A program made the position numbers and the translations under genes. The notes under the pieces are model-generated. The model was not told the origin of the DNA. It worked only from the letters and a program-made list of their open reading frames with translations, and ran no database searches. From Ornithinibacillus halotolerans (GTDB lineage Bacteria > Bacillota > Bacilli > Bacillales > Amphibacillaceae), in NCBI RefSeq assembly GCF_014637405.1, contig NZ_BMEY01000025.1, positions 1 to 45,226 on the forward strand: a DNA stretch of 45,226 nucleotides, read 5' to 3'. Below, one piece after another: positions 44,154-45,226 of this stretch (the first letter of the stretch is position 1; each line of letters starts with the position of its first letter).

Positions 44154-44182
44154 AAATATCATATTTCTATTAGCTATGTCAA
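44154..44182 (-). promoter_or_regulatory. Probable htpG promoter
   Basis: On the minus strand TTGACA (44177-44182) is followed after 16-17 bases by GATATT or ATATTT (44154-44160). The CIRCE element begins about 15 bases further on, so it should cover the start of the transcript. Confidence 0.65.
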
Positions 44183-44246
44183 TTAGCATGATTATCTTCG
44201 AATAATTCCATCTGAAATAGGAAAATTTAAAGGGAGGAGGGATGCT

Positions 44247-44597
44247 ATGAGCCACCGATTCTTGGCAATTGAGGATTTTAACGAACTAATTCAGTCATGG
44301 AGCGGAAGACGAATTAAAGTAACCAAGCATGAAATGGATGATGTGGACCAAACGGAAATGACGTTAAATCAAGTGTCCTATGAACAAAACACTAGACGAA
44401 TTGATGATTATGTTCCGATGCACAATTTGCTATTACATGGGGACGGACAAATTGAAACATTAGCTGCAATGAGTAATCAACCATTACCCTCATCTGTTTA
44501 CGAAATTCCTCTAGAAAATAATACGATGTATGAATTTGATGGGGAGAAATTATTTATTACTACAGAGCGTGGGGTATATAAGATTGAGTTGACTTAA
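44247..44597 (+). CDS. Conserved hypothetical protein
   Basis: This is a 116-residue soluble acidic protein that I cannot place in a family with certainty. It has a helix (AIEDFNELIQSW), followed by strands, the repeat-like D-Y-V-P-M-H-N-L-L-L-H-G-D-G, and a C-terminal strand pair (K-L-F-I-T-T-E-R-G-V-Y-K-I-E). There is no signal peptide. GGGAGGAGGG lies seven bases before the ATG. It is divergent from htpG. Confidence 0.75.
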   Translation: MSHRFLAIEDFNELIQSWSGRRIKVTKHEMDDVDQTEMTLNQVSYEQNTRRIDDYVPMHNLLLHGDGQIETLAAMSNQPLPSSVYEIPLENNTMYEFDGEKLFITTERGVYKIELT

Positions 44598-44643
44598 CAA
44601 TGAAAATGACTACCATTTTGTTTTGGTAGTCATTTTCATTGTT
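44596..44643 (+). terminator. Long perfect hairpin over the stop codon
   Basis: A perfect 20-base stem (44596-44615 and 44624-44643) with an eight-base loop begins inside the TAA of the hypothetical gene. There is no clear T-run, so it may act as a terminator or as mRNA protection. Confidence 0.75.
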
Positions 44644-44686
44644 ATGTATTTTTTCGTACAAGTGGAAGATAATCAAGTACTTCTTT

Positions 44687-44929
44687 TTACTGTAGAGCTT
44701 CATCGGACTTAGCACGATATAATTTCACAAGATAATAGAGGTTAATGAAAACAATACCTAAGTTCATAATCCCAACTGGTAATGCCCCAATTAAAAAACC
44801 ATATAACGAGAACAGACCAGATCCAATCATATTGATCCATCTAAGTTTTAAAATAGAGCTCATTAATAAAGAAATAAGGACTATTAAGGAAGCTAAATAC
44901 CCTAACCATTCTAACCAATTAATGTCCAT
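44687..44929 (-). CDS. Small three-helix membrane protein, YgjV/SemiSWEET-like
   Basis: This is an 80-residue membrane protein with three predicted helices (about 6-24, 27-46, 51-72). The length, the three-helix plan and the LGYLASLIVLISLLM / LRWINMIGSGLFSLYGFLIG pattern recall bacterial YgjV-type or SemiSWEET-type proteins, which would work as dimers. The match is by eye only. A GGAAGGAG lies about 13 bases before the ATG, a rather long spacing. Confidence 0.7.
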   Translation of the reverse strand: MDINWLEWLGYLASLIVLISLLMSSILKLRWINMIGSGLFSLYGFLIGALPVGIMNLGIVFINLYYLVKLYRAKSDEALQ

Positions 44930-45007
44930 AGTTTAATTAAACTCCTTCCCATGCGAGCCAACTGTATTTCTTGTTGTATTCTTGATGTAATAATTTTGAG
45001 AGTGTGT

Positions 45008-45226
45008 ATCAACTTCATTTCATGCATTTTTTCTGGTGAAATGAACTTGAAAACGTGTATCAACTTCATTTCAAACATTTTTCTCAGCAAATTAAACTTG
45101 AGAACGCGCATCAACTTCATTTCATGCATTTTTCTCAGCAAATTAAACTCGAGAACGCGCATCAACTTCATTTCATGCATTTTTCTCAGCAAATTAAACT
45201 CGAGAACGCGCATCAACTTCATTTCA
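45008..45226. repeat. Tandem array C, 51-bp period, runs off the window
   Basis: ATCAACTTCATTTCA starts at 45008, 45059, 45110, 45161 and 45212, each 51 bases apart. The units at 45110 and 45161 are identical; the first is diverged. From 45059 on, each unit contains TTCTC and GAGAA as an inverted pair. The array reaches the window edge, so its full length is unknown. The stretch 44930-45007 before it shows no gene. Confidence 0.92.

Noticed and set aside
44911-45222. Protein of 17-residue repeats on the minus strand in array C
   Set aside because: The period of 51 keeps any stop-free frame open; the start is not visible and the sequence continues the type of noncoding arrays A and B. Kept only as a finding to check.
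20097-45226. Arrays A-D as CRISPR
   Set aside because: Units are directly adjacent with no unique spacers, and no cas gene is present.

Overview
The window looks like chromosomal DNA of a low-G+C, endospore-forming member of the Bacillaceae. Evidence is the tandem SspH-type spore proteins, SpoVR, YpjP and YugP, strong GGAGG-type ribosome binding sites, frequent TTG/GTG starts, a CIRCE element and Bacillus-type ECF promoters. It could be a relative of Oceanobacillus, Virgibacillus or Gracilibacillus; the genus cannot be fixed by eye. No rRNA, tRNA, CRISPR, prophage or intact insertion sequence was recognised.

Layout. 0.2-4.0 kb (minus): pstSCAB phosphate uptake operon behind a clear PhoP box, with no phoU before the operon's terminator. 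4.3-5.2 kb: YpjP and two SspH spore proteins. 5.4-7.2 kb (minus): a second PhoP-box-like promoter leads into a 20-residue hydrophobic ORF, a PAP2 lipid phosphatase and a GT4 glycosyltransferase. 7.3-12.3 kb: small proteins, a class C penicillin-binding protein, a Bacillaceae structured repeat, and two tandem FMN reductase paralogs. 12.3-20 kb: CorC/CNNM transporter, TraB-family protein, an Spx paralog lacking its second redox cysteine, YugP peptidase, an HssRS-like two-component system and a CAP-domain lipoprotein.

20-40 kb is an accessory-like zone. It holds an XRE regulator with nine APFL repeats, four ECF sigma/anti-sigma pairs, an orphan secreted DUF4179/DUF5643-like protein, an FNT channel, an MFS exporter, an arsRBC operon, and an ABC-2 exporter that appears to share a transcript with the fourth ECF pair. 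40-45 kb: SpoVR, a Uma2-family nuclease, HtpG with a perfect CIRCE operator, and small proteins.

Two themes run through the window. First, phosphate: the pst promoter and the PAP2/glycosyltransferase promoter share hexamer spacing and -10 distance, which suggests a phosphate-starvation module that makes phosphate-free glycolipid from phospholipid. Second, four separate intergenic tandem arrays have different sequences but the same 51-52 bp period, close to five helical turns. Three of them carry a GAGA/TCTC inverted repeat in each unit.
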